The position numbers and the translations under genes are program-made. Source: Massiliimicrobium timonense (GTDB taxonomy: Bacteria > Bacillota_I > Bacilli_A > Erysipelotrichales > Coprobacillaceae). Taken from it: a stretch of DNA of 64,000 nt. Each line of letters begins with the position of its first letter. The first letter of the stretch is position 1. Below are positions 1-10,783 of the stretch, piece by piece. The stretch spans positions 1-64,000 of the forward strand of contig NZ_NFLJ01000010.1 in the NCBI RefSeq assembly GCF_002160865.1, read 5' to 3'. The notes beneath the pieces are model-generated. The model was not told the DNA's origin. It did no database searches and was given only the letters and a program-made list of their open reading frames with translations.

Positions 1-1
1 A

Positions 2-112
2 GAAGCCAGACCAAAGAAAAAATATATTCCACCTATAGATCATCCTTGGAAACAGGCTTCCTACTTAAATTTTCTTGCAAAACAAAAGCACCGTTCTGGT
101 GCTAATGTTTAA
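2..112 (+). CDS. C-terminal end of a probable IS transposase (5' end outside window)
   Basis: An open frame enters from the left edge and stops at a TAA at 110-112, giving 36 residues with no start codon in the window. The tail is basic and contains IPPIDHPWK followed by a Lys/Arg/His-rich end. Proline-rich HPW tails of this kind are what I associate with the C-termini of integrase-type (ISNCY/IS1202-like) transposases. That assignment rests on memory of the family style, not on a catalytic motif, because the DDE domain lies outside. It converges on rpoC, whose terminator lies between the two genes. It could also be the end of an unrelated basic protein. Confidence 0.45.
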   Translation, partial: EARPKKKYIPPIDHPWKQASYLNFLAKQKHRSGANV

Positions 113-160
113 AATTTTTTAGGACATTTTCAAATTTGCTTGACACACTTTTTTTGTTTT

Positions 161-196
161 TTAAAAGAAAACAAGACCTGTATTCAGATCTTGTTT
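161..196 (-). terminator. Rho-independent terminator of rpoC
   Basis: A 12-bp stem (169-180 with 185-196, one G-T wobble, 4-nt loop) begins a few bases after the rpoC stop. On the minus strand it is followed by TTTTCTTTT. It ends the rpoB-rpoC transcript. Confidence 0.85.
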
Positions 197-203
197 AATT
201 GAT

Positions 204-3200
204 TTATTCTGCTGATGTAAATTCTTCATCAATTTCACTACTACTTAATAAACTTTCAGATAAAGTCTCAGCTTCCAAGTGTTCTGCTTCTTCCAATTCT
301 TTTTCTTTACGTGCTTCTTCTAATTCTCTAGCAATTGTTTCAGGAGATTTCAAAGGTCCTCTTAAACCTGTTCCAGCAGGTAATAATTTACCAATAATAA
401 CATTTTCTTTTAGACCTTTTAATTCATCAATTTTTCCTTTAATTGCAGCATCCGTTAAGATTTTTGTTGTTTCCTGGAATGATGCAGCAGATAAGAATGA
501 TTCTGTTTCCAACGATGCTTTTGTAATACCTAATAAGATTGGTCTAGCAACAGCAGGATGTTTTCCAGCCTTTAAGACTTCCTTATTCAATTCTGTAAAT
601 CTTTGAACATTAATATGTGTTCCAGGCAATGCTCCTGTATCTCCACCTTCAACAATACGCATCTTTTTCAACATTTGATGAATAATAACTTCAATATGTT
701 TATCAGAAATTTCAATACCTTGTAAACGATAAACTTTTTGAACTTCTTTCAAGATATAATTTTCTACAGCTTTCACATCAGCCACTGCCAGTAATTCCTT
801 TGGATCAATTGAACCTTCTGTAATTTTAGATCCAATTCCCACTTCATCACCGACAGATACTCTTAATTTTGCACCATATGGTGTTAAATAACTTCTTGTT
901 TCTAACAAATTAGAAACGACAACTTCTGCTCTACCATTATTATCAATGATATTAGAAACTTCACCATCAATTTCAGAAATAATAGATTTTGCTTTTGGAT
1001 TTCTCGCTTCAAATAGCTCTTGAATACGAGGTAAACCTTGAGTGATATCAGCACCACCGGCAACTCCACCCATGTGGAATGTACGCATTGTTAACTGAGT
1101 ACCAGGTTCACCAATAGATTGAGCAGCCATAATACCAATAGCTTCTCCTAATTCAACTTGTTCCCCAGTTGCTAGGTTACGACCATAACATTTTCTACAA
1201 ATTCCATTTTTAGCTTTACATCCAAAGATTGAACGAATTTCAACTTCTTTGATTCCAGCATCTGTAATATTTTTAGCAATCGCTTCATCAATCATTTCTC
1301 CCGCTTGAACAAGCACTTCTCCTGTTTCAGGATGAACAACATCCTTTTGAGAATAACGTCCTACTAGACGGTCATATAATGGCACAATCACTGAATTATC
1401 TGAAGTATTGTACAATTCAGTAACAACAAATCCCTGATCTGTGCCACAATCATCTTCAGTAACAATGACTTCTTGAGCAACATCAACCAAACGTCTTGTC
1501 AAGTATCCTGAATCGGCTGTCTTTAAGGCTGTATCAGTAGATCCTTTACGGGCACCATGTGTAGAGATGAAGAATTCAGATGCTGTTAAACCTTCTCTAA
1601 ATGAAGATTTGATAGGCAACTCAATCGTTTCACCTTTTGGATTAGACATCAATCCACGCATACCTACTAACTGTGTAAAGTTTGAGATATTACCACGTGC
1701 TCCTGAATCAGACATAATGAAGATTGGATTACGATCATCTGCCTCAAATTCTTCCTTAACAACAGCTTGAACTTGGTCTTTAACAGATTCCCATAACTTA
1801 ATAACAATATTATGTCTTTCTTCATCAGTGATTTTCCCTTTACGATATAATTTCTTGATTACTTCAAGTTTTTCATCAGCTTCATCAAATAAAACGTATT
1901 TACTTTGTGGAACCTGAATATCATAAACAGAAACTGTAATACCAGCAATTGTAGAATAATAGAATCCTTGATCTTTTAATTTATCCAACATCGCTGTTGT
2001 ATCACTAATTTTTGTAGGATCAAACATTTCATTGATAATGTTTCCTAAAGCTTTTTTACCCAATGGTTTAATTAAAGGCTGTGCTTTAATATGTGCTTTA
2101 ATATCAGTACCCATTGGTACGAAATATTTATCTGGTGTTGCTACTAAATTTTCTTTACTAGAATCATTGATAAATGGGAATGCCCCATCAAAAATCTGGT
2201 TAAAGATAATTTTACCAACACTTGTAATTAAATAGCTATTATTTTGTTTTTCAGTAAATGTCTTATTCTTTAAAGATTTTCCTCTAATCGCAATTCTTGT
2301 GTGTAAATGTACAGTTTTTGCATCATATGCCATTAAAACTTCATTCACATCTGCAAAAACAGTTCCTTCACCAACAGCCCCTTCATCTTCTAATGTTAAG
2401 TAATAGTTACCTAACACCATGTCCTGAGAAGGTGTAACGATAGGTTTTCCATCTTTTGGTCCAAGGATATTGTGAGAACCTAACATTAACTGTCTAGCTT
2501 CTTGAATAGCTTCTTCCCCTAATGGAACGTGAACTGCCATCTGGTCACCATCAAAGTCAGCGTTGAACGCTGGACATACTAATGGGTGCAAACGAATAGC
2601 ACGTCCTTCAACCAATTTAGGTTCGAATGCCTGAATACCTAATCTATGCAATGTAGGCGCACGGTTTAATAAGACTGGATGTTCTTTGATGACTTCTTCA
2701 ACGATTGGCCAAATCACATCATCCATCTTATCAATTAATCTTTCAGCCGCTTTAATATTTGTTGCTATTTGTTCTCTTACTAATCCACTAATGACAAATG
2801 GTTTAAATAAGTTTAAAGCCATTTCACGTGGAATACCACATTGATACATCTTTAAATCAGGTCCAACAGCGATAACTGAACGTCCTGAATAGTCAACACG
2901 TTTTCCAAGTAAGTTTTGACGGAAACGCCCTTGCTTTCCTTTTAACGTATGACTTAATGATTTTAATGGTCTTCCTCCAGCCCCAGTAATTGGTTTTGAA
3001 CGACGTCCATTATCAATTAAGGCATCCACTGCTTCTTGTAACATACGCTTTTCATTTTGCACAATAATAGAAGGTGTTCCTAGCTCTAACAACTTTTTCA
3101 AACGATTATTACGTGTAATAACACGACGATATAAATCATTCAAGTCACTTGTCGCAAAACGTCCACCATCCAATTGTAACATTGGTCTTAAATCAGGTGG

Positions 3201-3902
3201 AATAACAGGAAGAACATCTAAGATCATCCATTCTGGTTGATTGTGTGAAGTTCTAAATGCCTCAATTGCTTCAAGTCTTTTCAATAATTTTGAACGTCTT
3301 TGTCCTTGTGCTTCTTTTAAGTCTTTTGTTACCAATTCAAATTCTTCATCTAAATCGACTTTTTGAAGCAAGATTTTAATCGCTTCTGCCCCAGTTTTAG
3401 CCTCAAATTGATGACCAAATTTTTCATAACAGTTACGATAATCTCTTTCAGATAAGACTTGTTTATATTCTAAAGGTGTACTTCCCTTATCAGTAACAAC
3501 ATAAGAAACGAAATAAATAATTTCTTCAAGTTGTTTTGGTGTCATATCAAGGATTAATCCCATTCTTGATGGAATACCCTTTAAATACCAGATATGTGCA
3601 ACCGGTGTAGCCAGTTCAATATGCCCCATACGTTCACGACGTACAGATGATTTTGTCACTTCAACACCACAACGATCGCAGATAACACCTTTATATCTCA
3701 CTTTCTTATATTTTCCACAGCTACATTCCCAATCCTTAGATGGTCCAAAGATTTTTTCACAAAATAGACCATCTTTTTCAGGCTTTTGAGAACGATAATT
3801 AATAGTTTCAGGTTTTTTAACTTCACCATAAGACCATTCACGAATTTTTTCTGGAGAAGCTAATCCAATTTGGATTGCTGAAAAGTTATTGACATCTGCC
3901 AT
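204..3902 (-). CDS. rpoC: DNA-directed RNA polymerase subunit beta'
   Basis: Encodes the 1232-residue beta' subunit, which carries the catalytic magnesium site of RNA polymerase. The N-terminal zinc-binding domain has C60, C62, C75 and C78. The invariant NADFDGD motif is at residues 447-453, with Asp449, 451 and 453 as metal ligands. The trigger-loop region reads [13 protein letters not shown], and the second zinc site uses the Cys pair spaced around GICRKC. The C-terminus is an acidic Glu-rich tail. Length is close to the Bacillus protein (about 1200). It lies 12 bases downstream of rpoB, so the two are co-transcribed, and it ends the ribosomal/RNAP cluster with its own terminator. Confidence 0.99.
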   Translation of the reverse strand: MADVNNFSAIQIGLASPEKIREWSYGEVKKPETINYRSQKPEKDGLFCEKIFGPSKDWECSCGKYKKVRYKGVICDRCGVEVTKSSVRRERMGHIELATPVAHIWYLKGIPSRMGLILDMTPKQLEEIIYFVSYVVTDKGSTPLEYKQVLSERDYRNCYEKFGHQFEAKTGAEAIKILLQKVDLDEEFELVTKDLKEAQGQRRSKLLKRLEAIEAFRTSHNQPEWMILDVLPVIPPDLRPMLQLDGGRFATSDLNDLYRRVITRNNRLKKLLELGTPSIIVQNEKRMLQEAVDALIDNGRRSKPITGAGGRPLKSLSHTLKGKQGRFRQNLLGKRVDYSGRSVIAVGPDLKMYQCGIPREMALNLFKPFVISGLVREQIATNIKAAERLIDKMDDVIWPIVEEVIKEHPVLLNRAPTLHRLGIQAFEPKLVEGRAIRLHPLVCPAFNADFDGDQMAVHVPLGEEAIQEARQLMLGSHNILGPKDGKPIVTPSQDMVLGNYYLTLEDEGAVGEGTVFADVNEVLMAYDAKTVHLHTRIAIRGKSLKNKTFTEKQNNSYLITSVGKIIFNQIFDGAFPFINDSSKENLVATPDKYFVPMGTDIKAHIKAQPLIKPLGKKALGNIINEMFDPTKISDTTAMLDKLKDQGFYYSTIAGITVSVYDIQVPQSKYVLFDEADEKLEVIKKLYRKGKITDEERHNIVIKLWESVKDQVQAVVKEEFEADDRNPIFIMSDSGARGNISNFTQLVGMRGLMSNPKGETIELPIKSSFREGLTASEFFISTHGARKGSTDTALKTADSGYLTRRLVDVAQEVIVTEDDCGTDQGFVVTELYNTSDNSVIVPLYDRLVGRYSQKDVVHPETGEVLVQAGEMIDEAIAKNITDAGIKEVEIRSIFGCKAKNGICRKCYGRNLATGEQVELGEAIGIMAAQSIGEPGTQLTMRTFHMGGVAGGADITQGLPRIQELFEARNPKAKSIISEIDGEVSNIIDNNGRAEVVVSNLLETRSYLTPYGAKLRVSVGDEVGIGSKITEGSIDPKELLAVADVKAVENYILKEVQKVYRLQGIEISDKHIEVIIHQMLKKMRIVEGGDTGALPGTHINVQRFTELNKEVLKAGKHPAVARPILLGITKASLETESFLSAASFQETTKILTDAAIKGKIDELKGLKENVIIGKLLPAGTGLRGPLKSPETIARELEEARKEKELEEAEHLEAETLSESLLSSSEIDEEFTSAE

Positions 3903-3914
3903 TCATATTTCCTC

Positions 3915-6900
3915 CTATTCTTCGTTACTTTCTTCTTCATCATCACTAAAGAGTTCATCAATTGCTGAATCTAAATCATCAAATGATTCTTCATCTTCTG
4001 AGAAATCACCTTCAACCTCAGCCACTTCTTCATCAGTAACCTCTGGTTGTTCAGGAGTTGTATCAATTGAAGTAGGGAAGCGACGTTCTTCATCTTCAAT
4101 CTTTCTTGCATCTATTTCTTCACCATTTTCATCTAACATACGAATATCTAAAGCTAAAGCCTGTAATTCTTTTGTTAAAACTCTAAATGATTCAGGAAGT
4201 CCTGGTTCAGGCAATTTTTGTCCTTTGACAATAGCCTCATAAGTTTTGACACGTCCTACAACATCATCAGATTTGACAGTTAAAATTTCTCTCAGTGTAT
4301 AAGCTGCACCATAAGCTTCAAGTGCCCAAACTTCCATTTCTCCAAATCTTTGTCCACCATTTTGTGCTTTACCACCAAGAGGCTGTTGTGTTACTAAAGA
4401 GTATGGACCAACTGATCTGGCATGAAGTTTATCATCAACCATGTGAGCTAATTTAATCATATACATGACACCAACAGAAACGTTTGAATCAAAATATTCA
4501 CCAGTCATTCCAGAAATCACTGGTTGTTTTCCATCAACAGACATTCCTGCTTCTTTCATGATATCTTCAAGATCTTTTGAATTAATACCATCAAAAGCTG
4601 GTGTTGCAAAATACATACCTAACTCTCTGGCAGCATAACCTAAATGTAATTCCAATACCTGCCCAATGTTCATACGTGAAGGAACCCCTAATGGATTCAA
4701 CATGATGTCAAGAATTGTTCCATCTTCTAAGTGTGGCATATCTTCAATTGGTAATATTTTAGAAATAACCCCTTTATTACCATGACGACCTGCCATCTTG
4801 TCACCTTCAGAAATTTTACGTTTTTGAACGATATAAACTTTAACTTCTTTATTAACACCCGGTTGTAATTCATCACCATTTTTTCTAGAGAAAATTTTAA
4901 TATCATGAACAATTCCTGCCCCTCCATGAGGAACTCTTAAAGAATTATCTTTGACTTCTCTAGATTTTTCACCAAAGATTGCTAATAATAATTTTTCTTC
5001 TGCAGATAATTCCGCTTGTCCTTTTGGTGTGACCTTACCAACTAAGATGTCACCTTCCTTAACTTCAGCACCAATCATAATGATACCTTCACTGTTTAAG
5101 TTTTTACGTGCATCTTCACCAACATTAGGAATATCTCTTGTAATTTCTTCAGGTCCTAATTTTGTATCACGACATTCAATACTATATTCTTCAATATGAA
5201 TAGATGTATAAACATCTTCTTTAACTAATCTTTCAGACATGATAACAGCATCTTCATAGTTGTAACCATTCCATGTCATGAAACCAACTAATACGTTTTG
5301 TCCTAAAGCTAATTCTCCCTGTTCCATTGATGGACCATCAGCAAGAATTTCACCTTTCACAACTTGATCGCCAACTTTTACAATTGGTCTATGGTTAATA
5401 CAAGTTCCTGCATTGGAAATCGCAAATTTTGTCAAACGATATTTATGAGGCCCTGTATCTTCTTCAACAATAATCTTTTTCGCATCAACATAAGTAACAA
5501 TACCATCTTTTTTCGCAACAACGGCTGCTCCAGAATCTCTTGCTGCCTGATATTCCATACCAGTTCCTACAAGAGGTGTATGTGGATTTAATAATGGGAC
5601 AGCCTGACGTTGCATGTTGGCACCCATTAAGGCACGAGTGGCATCGTCATTTTCAAGGAAAGGAATACATGAAGTGGCAACAGAAACAATCTGTTTTGGA
5701 GAAATATCAATAAAATCAATTTCTTCTGGTTTTGCCATGATATTTTCCCCTAAATGACGGGCAATAACCTGTTCATCAAGGATTTTACCATTTTCATCAT
5801 GTTGAACCTTAGCTTGTGCAATCACATAATTCTTTTCTTCATCAGCTGTTAAATAACGCACATCATCTTCATCAATAACACTATGATTGACTTTACGATA
5901 AGGTGTTTCAATAAATCCATATTTATTGATTTTTGCATAAGAAGCTAACGTTGAAATCAACCCGATATTTGGACCTTCAGGTGTTTCAATTGGGCAAATA
6001 CGACCGTAGTGAGAAGCATGAACGTCACGAACTTCATAACCAGCACGATCTCTTGATAACCCACCTGGCCCTAACGCTGATAAACGACGTTTATTCGTTA
6101 ACTCTGCTAATGGATTAATCTGATCCATAAATTGAGATAACTGAGATGATGAGAAAAATTCTTTAATAGCGGCTGTTAATGGACGAATGTTTGTTAATGA
6201 TTGTGGAGTGACACTATCAACTTCAGACAATGACATTCTTTCTTTAACAACTCTTTCCATTCTTGACAAACCAATTCTAAATTGATTTTGAATCAATTCT
6301 CCAACAGAACGGACACGTCTATTTCCTAAATGATCAATATCATCTAATAAACCAATACGACTCATCAAATTGACTCTATCATCACTTGCTAAATCTAATG
6401 AATCATAGATATCCACAAGATTTAACATATATGAATAGGCTGCAATCATATCTGAAATTGTAATATATTTACAATCTAATGATAAATCTGTCCCTACAAC
6501 TTTCATTTTCTTTGATTTTGTTTCATCAACATAAACTTCTAATACTTGAATACGTCCATGTGATCTTAAAAAATCATTTGTGTGAATATCTCTCATATGA
6601 GCTCCAGCTTGGAAAACAGGAGCTAAAAGGTCTACTTTATCTTTTGTTAATAAAGTTCCTTCTTTCATCACAACATTTCCATCTATATCTATAACATCTT
6701 GAGCTAAAACACGGTTTGTAATTCTATCTAATAAACTCAATTTTTTACCAAGTTTAAAACGTCCTGCACGTGCAAGGTCATATCTTTTTGCATCAAAGAA
6801 TCTTGTATATAATAAATTGTTAGCACCTTCTAAAGTTGCAGGTTCCCCTGGTCTTAATTTATTGTAAATTTCAATTAAAGCTTCATCAGTATTATGAGTT

Positions 6901-7574
6901 GTATCTTTAGCTAATGTATTTCTGATAAACTCATGATCTCCTAATACTTCAATAATATCTTCATCACTACTTAATCCTAAAGCACGTAATAAAATCGTTC
7001 CCGGTATTTTACGAGTTCTATCAATACGTACATTTAAAATATCTTTTGCATCGTTTTCAAATTCAAGCCATGTTCCTCGTGAAGGAATCATACTTCCAGT
7101 GAAAACAGTTTTACCACTTTTATCCATTGCATCAGCAAAATATGCTCCTGGCGAACGTACTAACTGTGAAACAATAACACGTTCAGCTCCATTAATAATA
7201 AAAGTACCAGAATCTGTCATTAATGGAAAATCACCCATAAAGACTTCATTTTCCTTAATTTCACCAGTGCCATTATTCACTAAACGTAAAGTTGCACGAA
7301 TAGGTGCACAATAATTTGTATCTCTATCTTTTGCTTCTTCCACTGAATATTTCGGTGCATCAAAGCGACAATCCACAAACTCTAAAGTTAAAGTTTCGTT
7401 GTAATTGCTAATAGGATAAACATCGTTATAAACTTCTTTAATTCCTTCGTTTTTAAACCATTCAAAAGAATTTGTCTGGATTTCTACTAAATTTGGCAAT
7501 TCCAAAGACCCACTAATTCTTGAATAATTGCGACGATTAATACGACTTTTTGCCTGAGTTCCATTTCTTTCCAA
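3915..7574 (-). CDS. rpoB: DNA-directed RNA polymerase subunit beta
   Basis: Encodes the 1219-residue beta subunit of RNA polymerase. The rifampicin-pocket region is clear ([15 protein letters not shown] followed by [13 protein letters not shown]). The residue matching E. coli His526 is Asn494 here (codon AAT at 6093-6095); Asp516, Ser531 and their neighbours are unchanged. Downstream are [11 protein letters not shown], the [10 protein letters not shown] motif and the C-terminal [14 protein letters not shown]. The last 60 or so residues are a strongly acidic extension. A promoter lies about 90 bases upstream, and rpoC follows after 12 bases. Asn at this position predicts reduced rifampicin sensitivity. 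Confidence 0.99.
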   Translation of the reverse strand: MERNGTQAKSRINRRNYSRISGSLELPNLVEIQTNSFEWFKNEGIKEVYNDVYPISNYNETLTLEFVDCRFDAPKYSVEEAKDRDTNYCAPIRATLRLVNNGTGEIKENEVFMGDFPLMTDSGTFIINGAERVIVSQLVRSPGAYFADAMDKSGKTVFTGSMIPSRGTWLEFENDAKDILNVRIDRTRKIPGTILLRALGLSSDEDIIEVLGDHEFIRNTLAKDTTHNTDEALIEIYNKLRPGEPATLEGANNLLYTRFFDAKRYDLARAGRFKLGKKLSLLDRITNRVLAQDVIDIDGNVVMKEGTLLTKDKVDLLAPVFQAGAHMRDIHTNDFLRSHGRIQVLEVYVDETKSKKMKVVGTDLSLDCKYITISDMIAAYSYMLNLVDIYDSLDLASDDRVNLMSRIGLLDDIDHLGNRRVRSVGELIQNQFRIGLSRMERVVKERMSLSEVDSVTPQSLTNIRPLTAAIKEFFSSSQLSQFMDQINPLAELTNKRRLSALGPGGLSRDRAGYEVRDVHASHYGRICPIETPEGPNIGLISTLASYAKINKYGFIETPYRKVNHSVIDEDDVRYLTADEEKNYVIAQAKVQHDENGKILDEQVIARHLGENIMAKPEEIDFIDISPKQIVSVATSCIPFLENDDATRALMGANMQRQAVPLLNPHTPLVGTGMEYQAARDSGAAVVAKKDGIVTYVDAKKIIVEEDTGPHKYRLTKFAISNAGTCINHRPIVKVGDQVVKGEILADGPSMEQGELALGQNVLVGFMTWNGYNYEDAVIMSERLVKEDVYTSIHIEEYSIECRDTKLGPEEITRDIPNVGEDARKNLNSEGIIMIGAEVKEGDILVGKVTPKGQAELSAEEKLLLAIFGEKSREVKDNSLRVPHGGAGIVHDIKIFSRKNGDELQPGVNKEVKVYIVQKRKISEGDKMAGRHGNKGVISKILPIEDMPHLEDGTILDIMLNPLGVPSRMNIGQVLELHLGYAARELGMYFATPAFDGINSKDLEDIMKEAGMSVDGKQPVISGMTGEYFDSNVSVGVMYMIKLAHMVDDKLHARSVGPYSLVTQQPLGGKAQNGGQRFGEMEVWALEAYGAAYTLREILTVKSDDVVGRVKTYEAIVKGQKLPEPGLPESFRVLTKELQALALDIRMLDENGEEIDARKIEDEERRFPTSIDTTPEQPEVTDEEVAEVEGDFSEDEESFDDLDSAIDELFSDDEEESNEE

Positions 7575-7662
7575 GCCTGTTTCACTCCTTATTCATGATC
7601 TCTATCTCCTAATTAAAGCAAGCAAAAAACACTGCTTTTTATATATGAGTAGGCATTTTATT

Positions 7663-7691
7663 ATACTAGCATAGAGGCCAGTTGAAGTCAA
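7663..7691 (-). promoter_or_regulatory. SigA-type promoter of rpoB-rpoC
   Basis: On the minus strand, TTGACT (7686-7691), a 17-base spacer ending in TGC, and TAGTAT (7663-7668) form a -35 box and an extended -10. The predicted leader to the rpoB ATG is about 80 bases. It gives rpoBC its own transcription start, separate from the ribosomal protein genes upstream. Confidence 0.7.
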
Positions 7692-7739
7692 TACCAAATC
7701 ATAAATTTCAAAATTTCTTTTGAAACACAAAAAACAGTG

Positions 7740-8333
7740 TTATTTTACCGATTTTAAAACAAAATATCCTTTATCTCTTTTTATAATTTCACAATTCCCA
7801 AAAACATCTTCCATCTTTTTCTTAGCAGAAGGAGCCCCTTGTTTTTTTTGAATAACAACAAACAAAGTTCCCGAATCATTTAAATGATGATATGCTTTTT
7901 CTAAAATTTCAAAAACAATTGTCTTTCCAGCACGAATCGGTGGATTAGATACAATAACATCAAAAGTTCCTTTGACATTTTCATAAACCGAACTTTTATA
8001 TATTGTAACATCTTCCAACTGATTATAACAAGCTGATTCCTTAGCTAAATTCAAAGCACGTTCATTTACATCAACCATTTCCACCTTAAGCCATGAATAC
8101 ACTTTTTTTAATGATAACCCCAATGTACCATAACCACACCCAACATCCAGTAATGATTTTTGTGATGGTAAAAGATGTATACTTTCAAGAAGAACACGTG
8201 ATCCATAATCAATATACTCTTTAGAAAAAACCCCTATATCACTGACAAAAGTCAAATCTTGATTACGATATTGAAATGTAATATATTTTTTCTGTGATTT
8301 TAAATCAGTATTATTTGTATAATAATGAGCCAT
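7740..8333 (-). CDS. RsmC-like class I methyltransferase (YbxB)
   Basis: Encodes a 197-residue SAM-dependent methyltransferase of the RsmC/YbxB type, expected to methylate a guanine in 16S rRNA, although the substrate is inferred. The SAM motif LDVGCGYGTLGL and the catalytic NPPIRAG motif of N-methyltransferases are both present. A longer frame from 8366 would begin inside the rplL terminator hairpin. I therefore chose the ATG at 8333, which starts MAHYY and has AAGGAG seven bases upstream; the adjacent ATG at 8336 is the alternative. Its place between rplL and rpoB is the same as ybxB in Bacillus subtilis. Confidence 0.9.
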   Translation of the reverse strand: MAHYYTNNTDLKSQKKYITFQYRNQDLTFVSDIGVFSKEYIDYGSRVLLESIHLLPSQKSLLDVGCGYGTLGLSLKKVYSWLKVEMVDVNERALNLAKESACYNQLEDVTIYKSSVYENVKGTFDVIVSNPPIRAGKTIVFEILEKAYHHLNDSGTLFVVIQKKQGAPSAKKKMEDVFGNCEIIKRDKGYFVLKSVK

Positions 8334-8348
8334 CATCTCACTCCTTGT

Positions 8349-8380
8349 TAAAAAAAAGCCCTTCAATAAGGGCTTTTTAA
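8349..8380 (-). terminator. Terminator of the ribosomal protein operon (after rplL)
   Basis: An 11-bp perfect stem (8353-8363 with 8368-8378) around a 4-nt loop, with a long T run on the minus strand. It lies between the rplL stop and the ybxB ribosome-binding site, so ybxB depends on read-through or on a promoter I could not identify. Confidence 0.85.
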
Positions 8381-8389
8381 TTTTAGAAA

Positions 8390-8761
8390 TTATTTAACTT
8401 CTACAGTTGCACCAGCAGCTTCTAATTGTTCTTTAATCTTAGCTCCTTCTTCAGCTGGAATATCTTTCTTAATTTCAGCAGGAACTTTGTCAACTAAACC
8501 TTTAGCATCAACTAATCCTAAACCAGTAATTTCTCTTACTGCTTTGATAACAGCAACTTTTGTAGCACCAACATCAGTTAATGTTACAGTTACGTTAGCT
8601 GGAGCAGCATCTGCAGCAGCTTCTCCACCAGCAACAACAGCTACAGGAGCAGCAGCAGTTACATCAAATTTTTCTTCGATTGCTTTTACTAAATCATTTA
8701 ATTCTAAAATTGTAGCTTCTTCTAAATAAGCTAAGATATCTTCATGTGTTAATTTTGCCAT
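8390..8761 (-). CDS. rplL: 50S ribosomal protein L7/L12
   Basis: Encodes the 123-residue stalk protein that recruits translation GTPases. It shows the usual plan: an N-terminal dimerisation and L10-binding helix region (residues 1-35), an Ala/Val-rich hinge (about 36-50), and the globular C-terminal domain with TEKTEF-like [14 protein letters not shown] and KGLVDKVP. The start is preceded by GGAGG. It lies 25 bases downstream of rplJ and is followed by a strong terminator. Confidence 0.98.
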   Translation of the reverse strand: MAKLTHEDILAYLEEATILELNDLVKAIEEKFDVTAAAPVAVVAGGEAAADAAPANVTVTLTDVGATKVAVIKAVREITGLGLVDAKGLVDKVPAEIKKDIPAEEGAKIKEQLEAAGATVEVK

Positions 8762-8786
8762 TTTATTTTCCTCCGTTCATTTTTAA

Positions 8787-9308
8787 CTATTCAGCAGCAG
8801 CTTCTTCAGCCGCATCTCCACCTTTTGCGTCAGCAACAGCTTGAATAACTCTTGCCACTTTAGCAACAGGTTCTTTCATACATGCAAGTAACATTGAGTA
8901 CATACCTTCACGATTAGGTAATTGTGATACTGCCATTACTTCTTCTTTAGGTAAGAATTTACCTTCGATATAAGCAGCTTTAATTTGTAATGCTTCGTGA
9001 TCTTTTGCAAAATTTGCTAAAATTCTTGCAGGAGCCACTGCATCATCTTTACCAAATGCCAATGCGTTTGGTCCAACAAGGTATTCTTCTAATTCGTTCA
9101 TACCTTCTTGTTCAACAGCTCTTTGAACTAATGTGTTTTTATAAACTTTAAATCCCACATTTTCAGCTCTTAAAGCTCTACGTAATTCAGTAACTTCAGC
9201 CACTGTTAATCCACGATATTCAACAACAACTGTAGATTGTGAATTTTTTAATTGTTCACTGATTTCTGCAACAACTTGTTGTTTAGCTTCCAAGATTTCT
9301 TTTGACAT
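8787..9308 (-). CDS. rplJ: 50S ribosomal protein L10
   Basis: Encodes 173-residue L10, which anchors L7/L12 dimers to the large subunit. The N-terminal rRNA-binding domain includes VVEYRGLTVAEVTELR, and the C-terminal helix that binds L12 ends in an Ala/Glu-rich tail. The start follows AGGAGG. The upstream leader carries the L10 autoregulation element and an attenuator hairpin, so rplJL output is expected to be set by free L10(L12) levels. Confidence 0.98.
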   Translation of the reverse strand: MSKEILEAKQQVVAEISEQLKNSQSTVVVEYRGLTVAEVTELRRALRAENVGFKVYKNTLVQRAVEQEGMNELEEYLVGPNALAFGKDDAVAPARILANFAKDHEALQIKAAYIEGKFLPKEEVMAVSQLPNREGMYSMLLACMKEPVAKVARVIQAVADAKGGDAAEEAAAE

Positions 9309-9356
9309 TGTTACACCTCCTATTAATTTTATATATGCAACAATATATCCGTGAAA

Positions 9357-9382
9357 AACTCCCTCGTATTTACGAGGGAGTT
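9357..9382 (-). terminator. Attenuator hairpin in the rplJ leader
   Basis: A perfect 12-bp stem (9357-9368 with 9371-9382) with a 2-nt loop, followed on the minus strand by TTTTTC. It stands between the L10 leader core and the rplJ start, where termination would reduce rplJL expression. A second small hairpin with a 7-bp stem (TTGTCAA/TTGACAA) lies just before it and may compete. Confidence 0.75.
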
Positions 9383-9444
9383 GTCAATTCTTTGACAATA
9401 TCACCTCGGCAACTTGATTAAGGTTTCCCCGTTGCTGTCTACGG
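9383..9444 (-). promoter_or_regulatory. Ribosomal protein L10 leader (autoregulatory mRNA element)
   Basis: On the minus strand the segment runs CCGTAGACAGCAAC, then a GGGGAAACC-type turn, then GTTGCCGAGGTG. The GCAAC and GTTGC arms pair. This is the conserved signature of the L10 leader upstream of rplJ in Firmicutes. L10-L12 binding here is expected to favour the downstream attenuator. Confidence 0.8.
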
Positions 9445-9477
9445 TATATTGATTGCGTCGTTAATATAGCTTCTCTA

Positions 9478-10161
9478 TTACATAGAAGCGACTTTTACTG
9501 AAGGACCCATAGTTGAAGAAATTGCAATATTCTTCATATATGTTCCTTTTGCAGAAGATGGTTTAATTCTTAATAATAAGTCATAAACTGTTTTAAAGTT
9601 TTCTGCAATTTTTTCATCATCGAAAGAAATTCTTCCGATTGGCATATGAACATTACCATCTTTATCAGTACGGTAAGTGACTTTACCAGCTTTTGTTTCT
9701 TGAACAGCTTTAGCTACATCCATAGTTACTGTTCCAGTTTTAGGGTTAGGCATTAAACCTTTAGGACCTAAGATACGTCCTAATTTCCCTAATTCAGCCA
9801 TCATATCTGGTGTTGCAATCATTACTTCAAAATCAAGCCATCCTTTTTGAATATCTTCAAGGATTTCTTTTCCACCTACAACATCAGCTCCAGCAGCTTT
9901 AGCTTCTTCAACTTTAGCTCCTTGAGTGACAACTAATACTTTCTTTGTTTTTCCAGTTCCGTGTGGTAAAACGACTGCTCCACGCAACTGTTGATCAGCA
10001 TGTCTTGTATCTAATCCTAATTTAAATACAACATCCACACTTGCATCAAAATTGACTTTACTTGTTTTCTTTACTAAAGCAACTGCTTCATCAATTGGGT
10101 AAGCTTTACCTTTTTCAATAAGAGCAGCGGCTTCTTGATATTTCTTACTTCTTTTAGCCAT
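9478..10161 (-). CDS. rplA: 50S ribosomal protein L1
   Basis: Encodes 227-residue L1 of the ribosomal stalk on the E-site side, also a translational repressor of its own operon in many bacteria. Family signatures are the N-terminal [30 protein letters not shown] and the C-terminal [16 protein letters not shown]. Length is normal (about 230). It lies 23 bases downstream of rplK, with no promoter between them. Confidence 0.98.
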   Translation of the reverse strand: MAKRSKKYQEAAALIEKGKAYPIDEAVALVKKTSKVNFDASVDVVFKLGLDTRHADQQLRGAVVLPHGTGKTKKVLVVTQGAKVEEAKAAGADVVGGKEILEDIQKGWLDFEVMIATPDMMAELGKLGRILGPKGLMPNPKTGTVTMDVAKAVQETKAGKVTYRTDKDGNVHMPIGRISFDDEKIAENFKTVYDLLLRIKPSSAKGTYMKNIAISSTMGPSVKVASM

Positions 10162-10184
10162 TTTCTTTTCTCCTCTTTTTAAAA

Positions 10185-10604
10185 TTAAGCATCTAAGCCT
10201 TCAACTTTTACACCCATATTACGAGCAGTACCAGCTACGATTTTCATTGCTGCTTCTAAATCGTTAGCATTTAAATCAGGCATTTTGTATTCAGCGATTT
10301 CTTTTAACTTATCAGCTGATAAAGTTGCTACTGTTTGTTTAGAATCAGATGCAGCTTTTTTAATTCCACATGCCTTTTTAATCATTTCTGCAGTTGGAGC
10401 AGTTTTTAATACGAAATCAAAACTTTTATCTTCATAAATTGTCAAAACAACTGGTACCGTTTCTCCCATACGATCTTTTGTCTGATCATTGAAAGCAGTA
10501 CAGAATTTTGGCATTTGAATTCCAGCACCTGCTAAAGCTGGTCCTGGTTTAGCTCCCCCAGCAGGGAATTGAATTTTCATAACTCTTGTGACTTTCTTAC
10601 TCAC
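10185..10604 (-). CDS. rplK: 50S ribosomal protein L11, variant N-terminal domain
   Basis: Encodes L11 of the GTPase-associated centre. I place the start at the GTG at 10604 ([10 protein letters not shown], 139 residues): AGGAGG is eight bases upstream and the N-terminus then matches the family. The more upstream GTG at 10613 overlaps that ribosome-binding site. The N-terminal domain is unusual. Most bacteria have a segment like NPxPPVGPALGQxG after the first strand, whereas this protein reads [11 protein letters not shown], four residues shorter and without the Pro-Pro pair contacted by thiostrepton-type drugs. The C-terminal rRNA-binding domain is ordinary. Confidence 0.96.
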   Translation of the reverse strand: MSKKVTRVMKIQFPAGGAKPGPALAGAGIQMPKFCTAFNDQTKDRMGETVPVVLTIYEDKSFDFVLKTAPTAEMIKKACGIKKAASDSKQTVATLSADKLKEIAEYKMPDLNANDLEAAMKIVAGTARNMGVKVEGLDA

Positions 10605-10626
10605 GCGACACACCTCCTATAAAAAT

Positions 10627-10690
10627 TTGTCCGTGCTGTGGTAAAGGACAGTCAATCCTCCCACGCATAATAACACATATTGCGTCGTTT
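10627..10690 (-). promoter_or_regulatory. Structured leader of the rplK-rplA operon
   Basis: On the minus strand, between the promoter and the rplK ribosome-binding site, GTGGGAGG (10657-10664) can pair with a downstream ACCAC segment, and further short complements surround it. A GTGGGAGG...ACCAC leader ahead of rplK is common in Firmicutes and is a plausible L1 or L11 feedback site. The regulator is inferred. Confidence 0.45.
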
Positions 10691-10694
10691 ACTT

Positions 10695-10722
10695 ATTATA
10701 CATAAACTATCACAGATTGCAA
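10695..10722 (-). promoter_or_regulatory. SigA-type promoter of rplK-rplA
   Basis: On the minus strand, TTGCAA (10717-10722), a 16-base spacer and a perfect TATAAT (10695-10700). It lies between nusG and rplK and gives a leader of about 80 bases. Confidence 0.65.
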
Positions 10723-10783
10723 TAGTTTTTTATTGAATATATCAACTTTTTTACAAAAAAAGATCATCAAAAATGACCTTTTC

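Noticed and set aside
7622-7740. Long-range inverted repeat (AACACTG / CAGTGTT followed by T run) after the ybxB gene
   Set aside because: The arms are only 7 bases and about 100 bases apart, and the rpoB promoter lies between them. Too weak to call a terminator.
8487-8729. Alanine-rich plus-strand ORF antisense to rplL
   Set aside because: It is the mirror of the Ala/Val codon bias of rplL and has no start signals. Other antisense frames in rpoB, rpoC, adhE, pgk and ilvB were dropped for the same reason.
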